DNA of 64,000 bases from Bog-473 sp963726135 (GTDB taxonomy: Bacteria; Actinomycetota; Acidimicrobiia; Acidimicrobiales; RAAP-2): contig CAVSBE010000001.1 in the NCBI GenBank assembly GCA_963726135.1, positions 1 through 64,000 on the forward strand, given 5' to 3'. Both the position numbers and the translations under genes were made by a program. Under the pieces are notes generated by a model. It was not told where the DNA came from and searched no databases. It saw only the letters and a list, made by a program, of their open reading frames with translations. Each line of letters opens with the position of its first letter. The stretch's first letter is position 1. Positions 48,588 to 56,237 of the stretch are shown here, piece by piece.

Positions 48588-49213
48588 GCACGAAAAAGAA
48601 GTCGGGCGACGCGCCGACGCGCTGCGAGTGGGCCGGGAGCGATCCGGCGATGATCGAGTACCACGACACCGAGTGGGGCGTGCCGGTCCACGACGACCCG
48701 ACCCACTTCGAGTTCCTCGTGCTCGAGGGGGCGCAGGCCGGGCTGAGCTGGTCGACCATCCTCAAGCGGCGCGCCGGCTACCGCAAGGCCTTCGCCGCCT
48801 TCGACCCCGCCAAGGTGGCCCGCTTCACGCCGGCCCGGGTGGAGAAGCTGCTCGGCGACCCGGGCATCATCCGCAACCGGGCCAAGGTCGAGTCCGCCGT
48901 GCGCAACGCCCGGGCCTTCCTGGCCGTACAGGAGGAATTCGGCTCCTTCGACGCCTACGTCTGGGGCTTCGTCGGCGGGCGGACGCTGGTCAACCAGTGG
49001 CGCCGCATGGGCCAGCTGCCGGCGGTGACGCCCGAGTCCGAGGCGTTCAGCGCCGACCTGCGCCGGCGCGGCTTCGGCTTCGTCGGCCCGACGGTCTCCT
49101 ACGCCCACCTCCAGGCGACCGGCCTGGTCAACGACCACGTGGTGGGCTGCTTCCGCTACGCCGAGCTCACAAAGTCCGGCGCATCAGGACGCGGGCGCCG
49201 AAGCGGTGCATGA
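48584..49213 (+). CDS. tag: DNA-3-methyladenine glycosylase I
   Basis: This intact 209-residue enzyme removes 3-methyladenine from alkylated DNA, the first step of base excision repair. It has the zinc-site residues of the family (CEW near residue 14, YHDTEWG near 27, and NDHVVGCFRY near the end). It also has EGAQAGLSWSTILKRRAGYR, RVEKLLGDPGIIRNRAKVE, FVGGRTLVNQWRRM and RGFGFVGPTVSYAHLQATG. It converges on, and overlaps by 47 bases, the GNAT gene at 49167-49670. Confidence 0.97.
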   Translation: MSTKKKSGDAPTRCEWAGSDPAMIEYHDTEWGVPVHDDPTHFEFLVLEGAQAGLSWSTILKRRAGYRKAFAAFDPAKVARFTPARVEKLLGDPGIIRNRAKVESAVRNARAFLAVQEEFGSFDAYVWGFVGGRTLVNQWRRMGQLPAVTPESEAFSADLRRRGFGFVGPTVSYAHLQATGLVNDHVVGCFRYAELTKSGASGRGRRSGA

Positions 49214-49670
49214 CCGGCTCCTCGGCTGCGAGGCCGTGCGCCACGAGCCAGTCGTCGACCGGCCCGACCTCGACGAAGCCCTCCGTGGCGTAGAACGGGG
49301 CGTTCCAGGCCACGCCGCGGTAGGTGGCGAGCGTGAGCTCGTGGTAGCCCCGGGCGGCCGCCCAGGCGCAGCCGGCCCGCAGCAGGGCCCGCCCGACACC
49401 CCGGCGCCCGTGATCGGGATGGACCGAGAGCTGCTCGAGGTGGGCGCCGTCGCCCACGGCGTCGATGCGGCACAGCCCGACGGGCGGGTCGCCGGCCACC
49501 AGCACGACGAGGGCCGCCCCGAACTCCGCCACGGTTCCCGGGCCGGGCAGCGGGCCGATGCCGAGCGAATCGAACATGGTGTCGGCCGCCAGCTCGAGCG
49601 CGGGCAGGAGCGCCAGCTCGTCGGGCCGCACCGGGCGCACGTCACAGTCGGCGCCGGGCACTGGTTCCAC
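49167..49670 (-). CDS. GNAT-family N-acetyltransferase
   Basis: The 167-residue protein has VRPVRPDELALLPALELAAD, VGLCRIDAV, the acetyl-CoA loop LEQLSVHPDHGRRGVGRALL, and LTLATYRGVAWNAPFYATEG. GTG 49670 is taken as the start because TACCGT precedes it at 6 bases; a longer frame upstream would run into the neighbouring gene. Its 3' end overlaps the convergent tag gene by 47 bases. The substrate is unknown. Confidence 0.87.
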   Translation of the reverse strand: MEPVPGADCDVRPVRPDELALLPALELAADTMFDSLGIGPLPGPGTVAEFGAALVVLVAGDPPVGLCRIDAVGDGAHLEQLSVHPDHGRRGVGRALLRAGCAWAAARGYHELTLATYRGVAWNAPFYATEGFVEVGPVDDWLVAHGLAAEEPVMHRFGARVLMRRTL

Positions 49671-49676
49671 CAACCG

Positions 49677-49682
49677 ACGGTA
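49677..49682 (-). promoter_or_regulatory. -10 box of GNAT gene, overlapping the opposite promoter
   Basis: TACCGT on the minus strand is 6 bases before GTG 49670. It overlaps by two bases the plus-strand box at 49681-49686. Confidence 0.5.
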
Positions 49683-49686
49683 GCGT
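49681..49686 (+). promoter_or_regulatory. -10 box of the quinone oxidoreductase gene
   Basis: TAGCGT is 8 bases before GTG 49695. The two start codons are only 24 bases apart. Confidence 0.4.
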
Positions 49687-49694
49687 GTCGGCCC

Positions 49695-50670
49695 GTGCGC
49701 GCCGTCGTCTGCAACGAGCTCGGTCCGCCGTCGCTGCTGCGGGTGGAGGAGCGTCCCGACCCGGTGCCGGGACCGGGCCACGTCGTGGTCGACGTGGAGG
49801 CGGCGGGCGTCAACTACGTGGACGCGCTGTTCGTCGGGGGGCAGTACCAGATCAAGCCACGCGTCCCCTTCGTGCCGGGGACTGAGTCCGCCGGGCGCGT
49901 GTCACTGGTGGGCGAGTCGGTGGGCGGGCTCGATATTGGTCAGCGTGTGCTGGTCTCGGCCGGATTGGGCGGCTTCGCCACCAAGGTCGCAGCGCCGGCA
50001 GCCGCGGTGACGGCGCTGCCCGACGTCCTCGACGCACCGCGCGCCGCGACGTTCACCCAGAGCTACAGCACGTCTCTCTTCGCCCTGCGCGAGCGCGCGG
50101 CGGCGCAGCCGGGCGAGTCGGTGTTGGTGTTGGGGGCCGGCGGCGGCGTCGGGCTCGCCGCCATCGGCGTGGCCCGCGCGCTGGGGTGCCGGGTGCTGGG
50201 GGTGGCGTCGAGCGAGGTGAAGCGCGCCGCTGCCCGGGAGGCCGGCGCGGAGGCGGTGCTCGACCCGGCCGCGGAGCCGGTCAAGGACGCGGCCCGGGCC
50301 TGGGCCGGCGGGACCGGCGTCGACGTCGTGGTCGACCCTGTGGGTGGCGCAACTCGCCGAGCCCTCGCTGCGGGCGCTGGGCGACCGGGGGCGCTATCTC
50401 GTGATCGGCTTCGCCGCCGGCCCCATCCCCTCGATCCCGCTCAACCAGGTGCTGCTGCGCAACCGCACGGTGATCGGCATCGACTGGGGCATCTGGGCCA
50501 TGCAGCACGCGGACGACCAGCGCGCCCTCATCGGAGACCTGCTGGCGATGGTGGCGGACGGGAGGATCGATCCGGCTCGCCCGGCCGAGTACCCGCTCGC
50601 CGACGTGGCCCGGGCGCTCGAGGACCTGCTGGGCCGCCGGACCGTCGGGAAGATCGCGCTGATCCCCTGA
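49695..50670 (+). CDS. NADPH:quinone oxidoreductase, MDR family (one frame break)
   Basis: This zinc-free medium-chain reductase has about 324 residues. It has VEAAGVNYVDALFVGGQY, PFVPGTESAGRV, a SVLVLGAGGGVGLAAIGVARAL Rossmann loop, and GVDVVVDPVGG. One inserted base (about 50355) precedes QLAEPSLRALGDRGRYLVIGF. The end has PLADVARALEDLLGRRTVGKIAL, standard for QOR-like enzymes. The zinc-ligand cysteines of alcohol dehydrogenases are absent. Probable activities are reduction of quinones or enoyl compounds. Confidence 0.92.
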
Positions 50671-50697
50671 CGCCTCGGGGCCGGCCGCACGTGTCGC

Positions 50698-51215
50698 TCA
50701 GGCGTCCCGGGAGCGCACCCACCAGAAGGTGAAGCCGACGAGCACGACGGCCAGGACGAGGAAGATCCCCGCCTCGATCCCCTGGAAGGCCCAGAAGCGG
50801 CTGGCGGGCTGGTAGGTGAGGATCTGGTGGAACCCGTGGGCGGTCAGGCATGGCCCGTTCACGCCCTTGCCACCGGGGGACGAGCTGCCGCAGGCGGCGG
50901 GGAGCTCGTTGAAGTCCCAGCCCGCGCCGAGGTTCTGCCCGTGCCCATTCACCATGTCGCTCGACATGACCCAAGCGCCGGGCGGGCTGCCGCCGAAGAG
51001 GGGCAGCACTTGCTCACCGGGGTCAGGAAATGCGGCCGCAGGTACAGCCCGACGGTCAGCGTGTTGACCGCGACGAGCAGCTCGGTGGTCTTGGCCAGGC
51101 ACTCCCAGAACGTGGCGTGGCCGAGCTGCGCCAGCTTGGGCGCCGACGGGTGCGCACTGCCGCCGGAGGCCGGAGCGGGTGCCGCCCGCCCCACCGCGGC
51201 TCTCCCCATCCCCAC
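50698..51215 (-). pseudogene. C-terminal remnant of an ABC-2-type permease (5' truncated, frameshifted)
   Basis: The last 130 residues match the end of actinobacterial ABC-2 transporter membrane subunits: VNTLTVGLYLRPHFLTP, GSPPGAWVMSSDMVN, a cysteine-containing extracellular loop (LPAACGSSSPG...GPCLTAHG), YQPASRFWAFQGIEAGIFL and a last helix FLVLAVVLVGFTFWWVR. The usual five preceding helices are missing. Upstream there is only an Ala/Gly-rich stretch starting MGMGRAAVGRAAPAP. The frame also shifts near 51030. No partner ATPase is nearby. It is most likely a decayed fragment. Confidence 0.65.
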
Positions 51216-51251
51216 GCCTGCCCGATGGTGCGGCGAGAGAGGTGCGCTCCC

Positions 51252-52358
51252 TCAGTCCGCGAAGGCCGGGATCACCTCGGTGCCCATCAGCTCGATCGTC
51301 TGCATGACCGATTCGTGGGGAACCTTGTAGGGGTTGACCAGGCAGAGCAGGAGGTCCACGCCGGCCGCCTCGTACTGACGGCAGGCCTCGATGCACTCCT
51401 CGGGCGTTCCCAGGACGCAGGCGTTGGCACCGATGAGGTACTCCAGGTTGAGCAGGTCGAGCAGGCCCTCGTCGTCGGTCTTCTTCATGTCCGCCGCATA
51501 GGCGTAGGTCCCCAGGCTCTCGTTGCGCTCGGCCATCCAGTCGGTCAGCGTGGCGATCTGTCGGGCGCCCGTCTTGGGGTACCACTCGAAGGACTCACGC
51601 GCCCCGGCGATCGCCTCGTCACGGTCGGGCGCGCAGATGGCCATGGTGAACGTCGCCGCCTGGTCGTTCACGAAGGCGCCGATGGGCGCGCTGCAGCGCC
51701 CGACGGCGTCGCGGTAGATGTCGATCTTGCGCTTGACCTCGGAGGGTGGCAGGCCCACGGCGAACGAGCACAGGCCGAGCCCGAGGTCGCCGACCTGGGC
51801 GTGGCCCTCGTCGCTGGTCGTGGCGCCCCACAGCGGCGGGTGCGGCTTCTGCCAGGGCTTGGGCTGCACGCGCCGCCGGGGCATCTGCCAGAACTCGCCC
51901 GCGAACTCGTGCTCCTCGTTGGTCCAGCAGCCCACGACGTGCTCGATGGCCTCCTGCCACATGCGGCGGCTCTCGGCCGGGTCGATGCCGAAGCCCTCGA
52001 GCTCGGCCCGGGTCGCCGAGCGGCCGGTCCCGAGGTCCACCCGGCCGCCCGAGAGCAGGTCGAGCACGGCCGCCGACTCCGCGGTGCGCACCGGGTGGTT
52101 GTAGGGCTTGGGCATGAGGCGCACGCCGTAGCCCAGGCGGATGCGCTCGGTGCGTGCCGCGATGGCGCCATAGAGCACCTCGGGGTTCGAGCAGTGGGAG
52201 TACTCCTGCAGGAAGTGGTGCTCGACCGTCCAGAAGGCGTGCCACCCGAAGCGGTCGCCCGCGATCGCCTGCTCGAGCGTGTTCTGGTAGGCGACGAGCT
52301 CGCTGTCGTCCTCCCATGGCCGGGGGACGGGGATTTCGTAGAACAGCGCGAACTTCAT
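51252..52358 (-). CDS. LLM-class flavin/F420-dependent oxidoreductase
   Basis: This intact 368-residue luciferase-alpha-like protein has KFALFYEIPVPRPWEDDSEL, GWHAFWTVEHHFLQEYSHCS (the substrate-side histidines), RLGYGVRLMPKPYNHPVR, LDLLSGGRVDLGTGRSATRAEL and FWQMPRRRVQPKPWQKPHPPLW. It ends with CVLGTPEECIEACRQYEAAGVD. The close spacing of EHHFL and the GR.. loop is typical of bacterial luciferase-like monooxygenases acting on aldehydes or alkanes. ATG 52358 follows GGGGGAG. It is divergent from the SDR gene. Confidence 0.9.
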   Translation of the reverse strand: MKFALFYEIPVPRPWEDDSELVAYQNTLEQAIAGDRFGWHAFWTVEHHFLQEYSHCSNPEVLYGAIAARTERIRLGYGVRLMPKPYNHPVRTAESAAVLDLLSGGRVDLGTGRSATRAELEGFGIDPAESRRMWQEAIEHVVGCWTNEEHEFAGEFWQMPRRRVQPKPWQKPHPPLWGATTSDEGHAQVGDLGLGLCSFAVGLPPSEVKRKIDIYRDAVGRCSAPIGAFVNDQAATFTMAICAPDRDEAIAGARESFEWYPKTGARQIATLTDWMAERNESLGTYAYAADMKKTDDEGLLDLLNLEYLIGANACVLGTPEECIEACRQYEAAGVDLLLCLVNPYKVPHESVMQTIELMGTEVIPAFAD

Positions 52359-52407
52359 GGCGTGGGCTCCCCCGGAGGACGGCGGTCCCGGGACGGCCCG
52401 GGCTAGA

Positions 52408-52417
52408 CAGTGCACTG
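52408..52417. promoter_or_regulatory. 10-bp perfect palindrome between divergent LLM and SDR genes
   Basis: CAGTGCACTG lies midway in the 108-base gap between divergent start codons. It is a candidate operator for shared control, with no regulator identified next to it. Confidence 0.3.
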
Positions 52418-52466
52418 CTCCTATCAGCCCGGGTCGCCCGGGCGCAACCAAGACCCTGGAGGTGCC

Positions 52467-53297
52467 ATGCGTGGATTGGGCGGACGGACCTACATCGTCA
52501 CCGGCGCGGCGTCGGGCATCGGCCGGGCTACGGCTGCCCGGCTCCTCGACGAGGGCGCCCTCGTCATGGGGGCCGACCTCGTCGTGCCGCCCGACGACGT
52601 ACCGGAGGGGAGGGACGAGTCGGGCCGTTGGGCCTTCACCCATGTCGACGTGACGGACGAGCCCTCCGTTGCGGCGCTGGTGCGGGCCGCCGTCGACTTC
52701 GGTGGTGGCGCGGTGCACGGCATGGTCAACGCGGCGGGCGTGGCCGGCGGCGGCCCGGTGCACACGCTGCCGGCCGACGAGTGGGCGCGGGTGATCGCGG
52801 TGAACCTGACCGGCACCTACCTGACGGCCAAGCACGTCATCGCGCAGATGCTGGGGCAGCCGGCCCGTGACGACGGCCAGCGCGGGTCGGTGGTGACCGT
52901 CGCCAGCATCGAGGGCCTCGAGGGCACCGCCGGGGGCAGCGCCTACAGCGCGTCGAAGGGTGGCGTGGTCATCCTGACCAAGAACATGGCGATCGATTAC
53001 GCCGGCCGCGGCATCCGGGTCAACGCCATCTGCCCCGGCTTCATCGAGACGCCGATGACCGCGATGGTCTTCGGGCCCGGCATGGAGGGCCCGCTCGCCG
53101 ACATCCTGCGCGAGCACAAGCTGGGCCGGCGCATGGGCCGGCCCCAGGAGATCGCGGCCGTCGCCGCGTTCCTGCTCTCCGACGACGCCTCGTTCGTGAC
53201 GGGCCACGCGCTCCCGGTCGACGGCGGCTACACGGCCGGGCGCGACCACGGCGTCACCGAGATGCTGGGCCTCTCGGGCCCCGGGGTGACAGCCTGA
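52467..53297 (+). CDS. SDR-family oxidoreductase
   Basis: This intact 276-residue classical SDR starts at ATG 52467 with GGAGGTG 3 bases upstream. It has YIVTGAASGIGRATAARLL, the VNAAGVAGGG motif, the catalytic Ser in VVTVASIEGLEGT, and YSASKGGVVILTKNMAIDYA with the Tyr-x3-Lys. NAICPGFIETPM and HALPVDGGYTAG complete the fold. Neighbouring LLM enzymes suggest a role in small-molecule or lipid catabolism; the substrate is unknown. Confidence 0.92.
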   Translation: MRGLGGRTYIVTGAASGIGRATAARLLDEGALVMGADLVVPPDDVPEGRDESGRWAFTHVDVTDEPSVAALVRAAVDFGGGAVHGMVNAAGVAGGGPVHTLPADEWARVIAVNLTGTYLTAKHVIAQMLGQPARDDGQRGSVVTVASIEGLEGTAGGSAYSASKGGVVILTKNMAIDYAGRGIRVNAICPGFIETPMTAMVFGPGMEGPLADILREHKLGRRMGRPQEIAAVAAFLLSDDASFVTGHALPVDGGYTAGRDHGVTEMLGLSGPGVTA

Positions 53298-53307
53298 CGC
53301 CCGTTGC

Positions 53308-53336
53308 TTGACGGCCACCCCCGCGGTGGTCAATAG
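53308..53336 (+). promoter_or_regulatory. Promoter of the ArsR-AHSA1 operon
   Basis: TTGACG (53308-53313) and CAATAG (53331-53336) are 17 bases apart, which would start transcription within a few bases of ATG 53345. This is the only good -35/-10 pair noticed. Confidence 0.5.
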
Positions 53337-53354
53337 TTAAGTCAATGCTTAAGT
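53335..53354. promoter_or_regulatory. Inverted repeat overlapping the ArsR start codon, probable operator
   Basis: AGTTAAG and CTTAAGT face each other (core TTAAG/CTTAA, 6-base spacer) across the -10 region and the ATG. ArsR repressors bind such AT-rich dyads. Its position over the start of a leaderless gene suggests autorepression. Confidence 0.6.
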
Positions 53355-53740
53355 ATCAGCCGGTCGACGAGGTCTTCCGGGCCCTGGGCGAACCCACCCG
53401 CCGTGACCTGGTCGAACGCCTCAGCACCGGCTCGGCCACGGTGAGCGAGCTGGCCCGGCCGCTCGACATGACCCTCTCGGCCGTCGTGCAGCACCTGGCC
53501 GTCCTCGAGTCGTGCGGGCTGGTCCGCTCCGAGAAGGTGGGGCGCACCCGCACCTGCCGGCTCGAGCCCGTCGGGCTCCAGCTGGCCGCGGACTGGTTCG
53601 CCGGCCAGCGCGCCGCCTGGGAGCGCCGGCTCGACCGGCTGGGCGAGGTCCTCGAGGCCGACCTCGCCGCCCAAGCGGACGCGCCGCCGTCACCGCCTTT
53701 CCCCTCACCCCGATCATCACCGTCAACAGGAGGAGCATGA
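53345..53740 (+). CDS. ArsR/SmtB-family transcriptional regulator
   Basis: The 131-residue winged-helix regulator has VFRALGEPTRRDLVERLSTG, then the recognition region ATVSELARPLDMTLSAVVQHLAVLE and the wing GLVRSEKVGRTRTCRLE. There is no obvious metal-binding cysteine cluster, so it belongs to the non-metal ArsR branch (SdpR-like) that pairs with AHSA1 proteins. The Pro/Ser-rich tail overlaps the next gene (ATGA at 53737-53740). An inverted repeat covers its own start. Confidence 0.93.
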   Translation: MLKYQPVDEVFRALGEPTRRDLVERLSTGSATVSELARPLDMTLSAVVQHLAVLESCGLVRSEKVGRTRTCRLEPVGLQLAADWFAGQRAAWERRLDRLGEVLEADLAAQADAPPSPPFPSPRSSPSTGGA

Positions 53741-53742
53741 CC

Positions 53743-54195
53743 ATGACCAGCAGGACCGCCGAGCACGGCAGCTTCACGATCACCCGGACCTACCCCGCCC
53801 CGCCCGAGCGTGTCTTCGCGGCGTGGTCGAGCCGCGACGCCAAGGCACGCTGGTTCGGCGACCCGGGGGCGCCGGACGTCACGTACGCCCTCGACTTCCG
53901 GGTCGGCGGGGCGGAGATCAACCGCGGCGGGCCTCCCGGAGGGCCCGTCTTCACCTACGAGGCGTCCTACAAGGACATCGTCCCGAACGAGCGGATCGTC
54001 TACGGCTACGCCATGGACGCCGACGGCGCGCTGATCTCGGTCTCGGTCACCACGGTCGAGTTCGCCGCCACCTCCGGCGGCACCGCGCTGACCTACACCG
54101 AGCAGGGCGTCTTCCTCGACGGCGGCGACACGCCCGCCGTGCGCGAGAAGGGCACGGCTGAGCTCCTCGACAACCTGGGGGCCGTCCTGGCATGA
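53743..54195 (+). CDS. AHSA1/START-like SRPBCC domain protein
   Basis: The 150-residue protein has the AHSA1 pattern: FTITRTYPAPPERVFAAWSS, AKARWFGDPG, LDFRVGGAEINRGGPPGG, FTYEASYKDIVPNERIVYGY and LTYTEQGVFLDGGDTP. Two ATGs are possible. ATG 53737 overlaps the ArsR stop, but ATG 53743 has better spacing from AGGAGG (53728-53733). ArsR-AHSA1 pairs are common; the SRPBCC cavity probably binds a hydrophobic ligand. The stop overlaps a truncated third gene. Confidence 0.93.
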   Translation: MTSRTAEHGSFTITRTYPAPPERVFAAWSSRDAKARWFGDPGAPDVTYALDFRVGGAEINRGGPPGGPVFTYEASYKDIVPNERIVYGYAMDADGALISVSVTTVEFAATSGGTALTYTEQGVFLDGGDTPAVREKGTAELLDNLGAVLA

Positions 54196-54310
54196 GCGGC
54201 AAGTTCGTCGTGCACTGTTCCATGTCGCTCGGAGACCGTGACGAGCCTTCGCTTCCGCGTGCGGCGCTGACGGGCGCCTGCCGCCGCGGCCGTCACCCCA
54301 GCACCATCTG
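54192..54310 (+). pseudogene. Truncated DHFR/RibD-C-like gene, only the N-terminus left
   Basis: ATG 54192 overlaps the AHSA1 stop and reads MSGKFVVHCSMSL, the typical first strand of dihydrofolate-reductase-family (RibD C-terminal) proteins that often end ArsR-AHSA1 operons (usual continuation DGFIAG). Here the match ends after about 13 residues and the rest of the roughly 180-residue domain is absent in all frames. The sequence runs straight into the end of the convergent protease gene. A deletion is the simplest explanation. Confidence 0.5.
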
Positions 54311-55345
54311 ACCCCCTGCGAAGTCGAGGACGACCCACCCGTAGTGCTTCAGCTGGTCCGAGCCCAGGAGCCCCTGGGTGCCGGTGGCGCCGATGGTGCC
54401 GAAGTCGGTCTCGCCGACGAGCTGGCGACGGAGGGGCTGGCCGGGCACCGACCAGGACCCGCTGCGGACGAGCGGGACCGTGATGACCGAGCAGACGGTG
54501 GCCTGGCGCTGGGCCAGGTCGGTGCCCGCCAGCGACTGCGCCCGCGCCACGGTCGTCGACACCACGCTCTGGGACGACCCGGTGTCCACGACGAAGCTGC
54601 GCCGTGGCCCCCCGGAGAACCGGACGGCGACGTTCAGCGAGACGTCGCCCGGGACGGGCGTCACGGTCAGGGGCACGGCGGTCCCCTCGCCCTGGGTCAG
54701 GGCGGCGGGCGGCGGCCCCAGCGGGCCGGTGTAGGGCGTGGCCGCGCTCAGCGGTGCGCCCTCGGCTCCCGGCAGCACGAGCGCCCCGCCGGCGAAGTCG
54801 ATCCGGACCGAGCCGAAGCGCCCCAGCACGTCGGAGCCGAGCAGGCCCGCTGGCTGCCCCTTCCCACCGATCTGCGGCAGGGTGGCCGCGGTGAGCTGCT
54901 GTGGCGCCAGGCTGACACCGTCGAGCGACCAGGAGCCGACGGCGACGGGCCGAGCGGTGCCCGTGCAGCCGACGCCGGCGAACAGGCCCGCCGGGCCGGC
55001 CGAGGACAGGTGGAGCCGACGGCCGAGGCCGGCGTCGATGGTCGACTGCCCCGCCCCCGAGTCGAGCACGAAGGGGAACGGCCCCTTGCCGCCGATGCAG
55101 ACGTTGACGGACTCGGCGACCTGGCCCGCCACCGTGCTGACGGTGAGCGGCACCCTCTCGAGCCCGCCGGGCAGGGCCGTCGCCCCGCCGCACCCGGCGG
55201 CGGGCGGCAGCGCGAACGTGACCTGCGGCTCCACCCGCACGGGCGCCTGCCGGGGGCCGCTCACCGCGGCGGCCAACCCGAGCGCCAGCACGGTGGCACC
55301 GATGGCCGCGATGGCGGCGGTCAGCCACCCCCGGTGTCCCCCCAC
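54293..55345 (-). CDS. Membrane-anchored two-lobed aspartic protease
   Basis: The 350-residue protein starts with a membrane helix (WLTAAIAAIGATVLALGLA), so it probably faces the outside. Two homologous retropepsin-like lobes follow. Lobe one has FVLDSGAGQSTID and later GLLGSDVLGRFGSVRIDFAGG. Lobe two has FVVDTGSSQSVVS and GLLGSDQLKHYGWVVLDFAGG. Each lobe thus carries a D-S/T-G active-site triplet and its partner strand, the arrangement of pepsin-like two-lobed enzymes. It is the last gene of a polysaccharide operon, 5 bases after the GT2 stop. Processing of a surface protein is possible; the substrate is unknown. Confidence 0.78.
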   Translation of the reverse strand: MGGHRGWLTAAIAAIGATVLALGLAAAVSGPRQAPVRVEPQVTFALPPAAGCGGATALPGGLERVPLTVSTVAGQVAESVNVCIGGKGPFPFVLDSGAGQSTIDAGLGRRLHLSSAGPAGLFAGVGCTGTARPVAVGSWSLDGVSLAPQQLTAATLPQIGGKGQPAGLLGSDVLGRFGSVRIDFAGGALVLPGAEGAPLSAATPYTGPLGPPPAALTQGEGTAVPLTVTPVPGDVSLNVAVRFSGGPRRSFVVDTGSSQSVVSTTVARAQSLAGTDLAQRQATVCSVITVPLVRSGSWSVPGQPLRRQLVGETDFGTIGATGTQGLLGSDQLKHYGWVVLDFAGGQMVLG

Positions 55346-55350
55346 GGCGC

Positions 55351-56229
55351 CTAACGGCCGAGCGCGAGACGGGCGGCCGCGATCCCCATCCGCGCCCCGA
55401 GCACGACGAGGGCGAGGGGCAGCACGGCCCGCCGCCAACCCTTCGTCGTGCGGATCGTGAAGCGGAGGGCCGAGCGGTGGTGGGCCACCATCATGCGGTA
55501 CGGATGGCGGGCGGTGCTCACGCCCTGGACGTGGGTCACCGCAGCCGCACCGGCGAACCCCACGCCCCACCCCGCCGAGTGGGCGCGCCAGCACAGGTCC
55601 ATGTCCTCGGCGTACATGAAGTACGCCTCGTCGAAGCCACCGATCTCTTCGAGCGCGCTGCGCCGGGCGAGGAAGCAGGAGCCCGAGACCCACCCGGCCT
55701 CGGTCACCACGTCCCCTTCGGGTGCACCGGGGTTGTAGCGCCGCGTGAAGGGGTTCTCGGGGTTGAAGAGCGCCAGCAGGGCATGCCCGGCGGCGTCACC
55801 GAGAGAGGGGAAGTTGCGCACCGACGGGTAGACCTCACCCCCGTCGGTGAAGATCCGGGGCCCCACGATCGCCCAAGCCGGGCGGGACTCGAGGACGTCA
55901 CGCAGGGTCGAGAGGGCGCCAGGGTGGACGACGAGGTCGGGGTTGGAGACGAGCACCCATTCGGGGGGAGGCGACTCCCCCGCCAGCGCCGCCAGGCCCC
56001 GGTTGACCCCGGCCCCGAAGCCGAGATTCCGGCCCGGGCGCACGATCCGGACCGGCGGCGCCGGGTGCTCGTCGAGGAGCTCCTCCAGCGCGGCGCCGGT
56101 GCTCCCGGCGGTGCCGTTCTCCACCACGACCACCGCCGTCGCGCCGCCACCCAGGACGGAGCGGACGCAGTCTTCGAGCAGCCGTCCGGCGTCGTGGTCG
56201 ACCACGACGGCACCAATCGGGGCGGACAC
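55351..56229 (-). CDS. Family 2 glycosyltransferase, rhamnosyltransferase (WbbL)-like
   Basis: This intact 292-residue GT2 enzyme starts at GTG 56229, 8 bases after the upstream stop. It has IGAVVVDHDAGRLLEDCVRSV, VRPGRNLGFGAGVNRGLAAL, the metal site VSNPDLVVHP, AGWVSGSCFLARRSALEEIG and FMYAEDMDLCWRAHSAGW, a near-complete WbbL/rhamnosyltransferase set. A hydrophobic C-terminal helix (LPLALVVLGARMGIAAARLA) probably anchors it. With rmlB and rmlD in the same operon, dTDP-L-rhamnose is the likely donor. In mycobacteria WbbL makes the arabinogalactan linker. Confidence 0.87.
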   Translation of the reverse strand: MSAPIGAVVVDHDAGRLLEDCVRSVLGGGATAVVVVENGTAGSTGAALEELLDEHPAPPVRIVRPGRNLGFGAGVNRGLAALAGESPPPEWVLVSNPDLVVHPGALSTLRDVLESRPAWAIVGPRIFTDGGEVYPSVRNFPSLGDAAGHALLALFNPENPFTRRYNPGAPEGDVVTEAGWVSGSCFLARRSALEEIGGFDEAYFMYAEDMDLCWRAHSAGWGVGFAGAAAVTHVQGVSTARHPYRMMVAHHRSALRFTIRTTKGWRRAVLPLALVVLGARMGIAAARLALGR

Positions 56230-56237
56230 CAGCGCCC

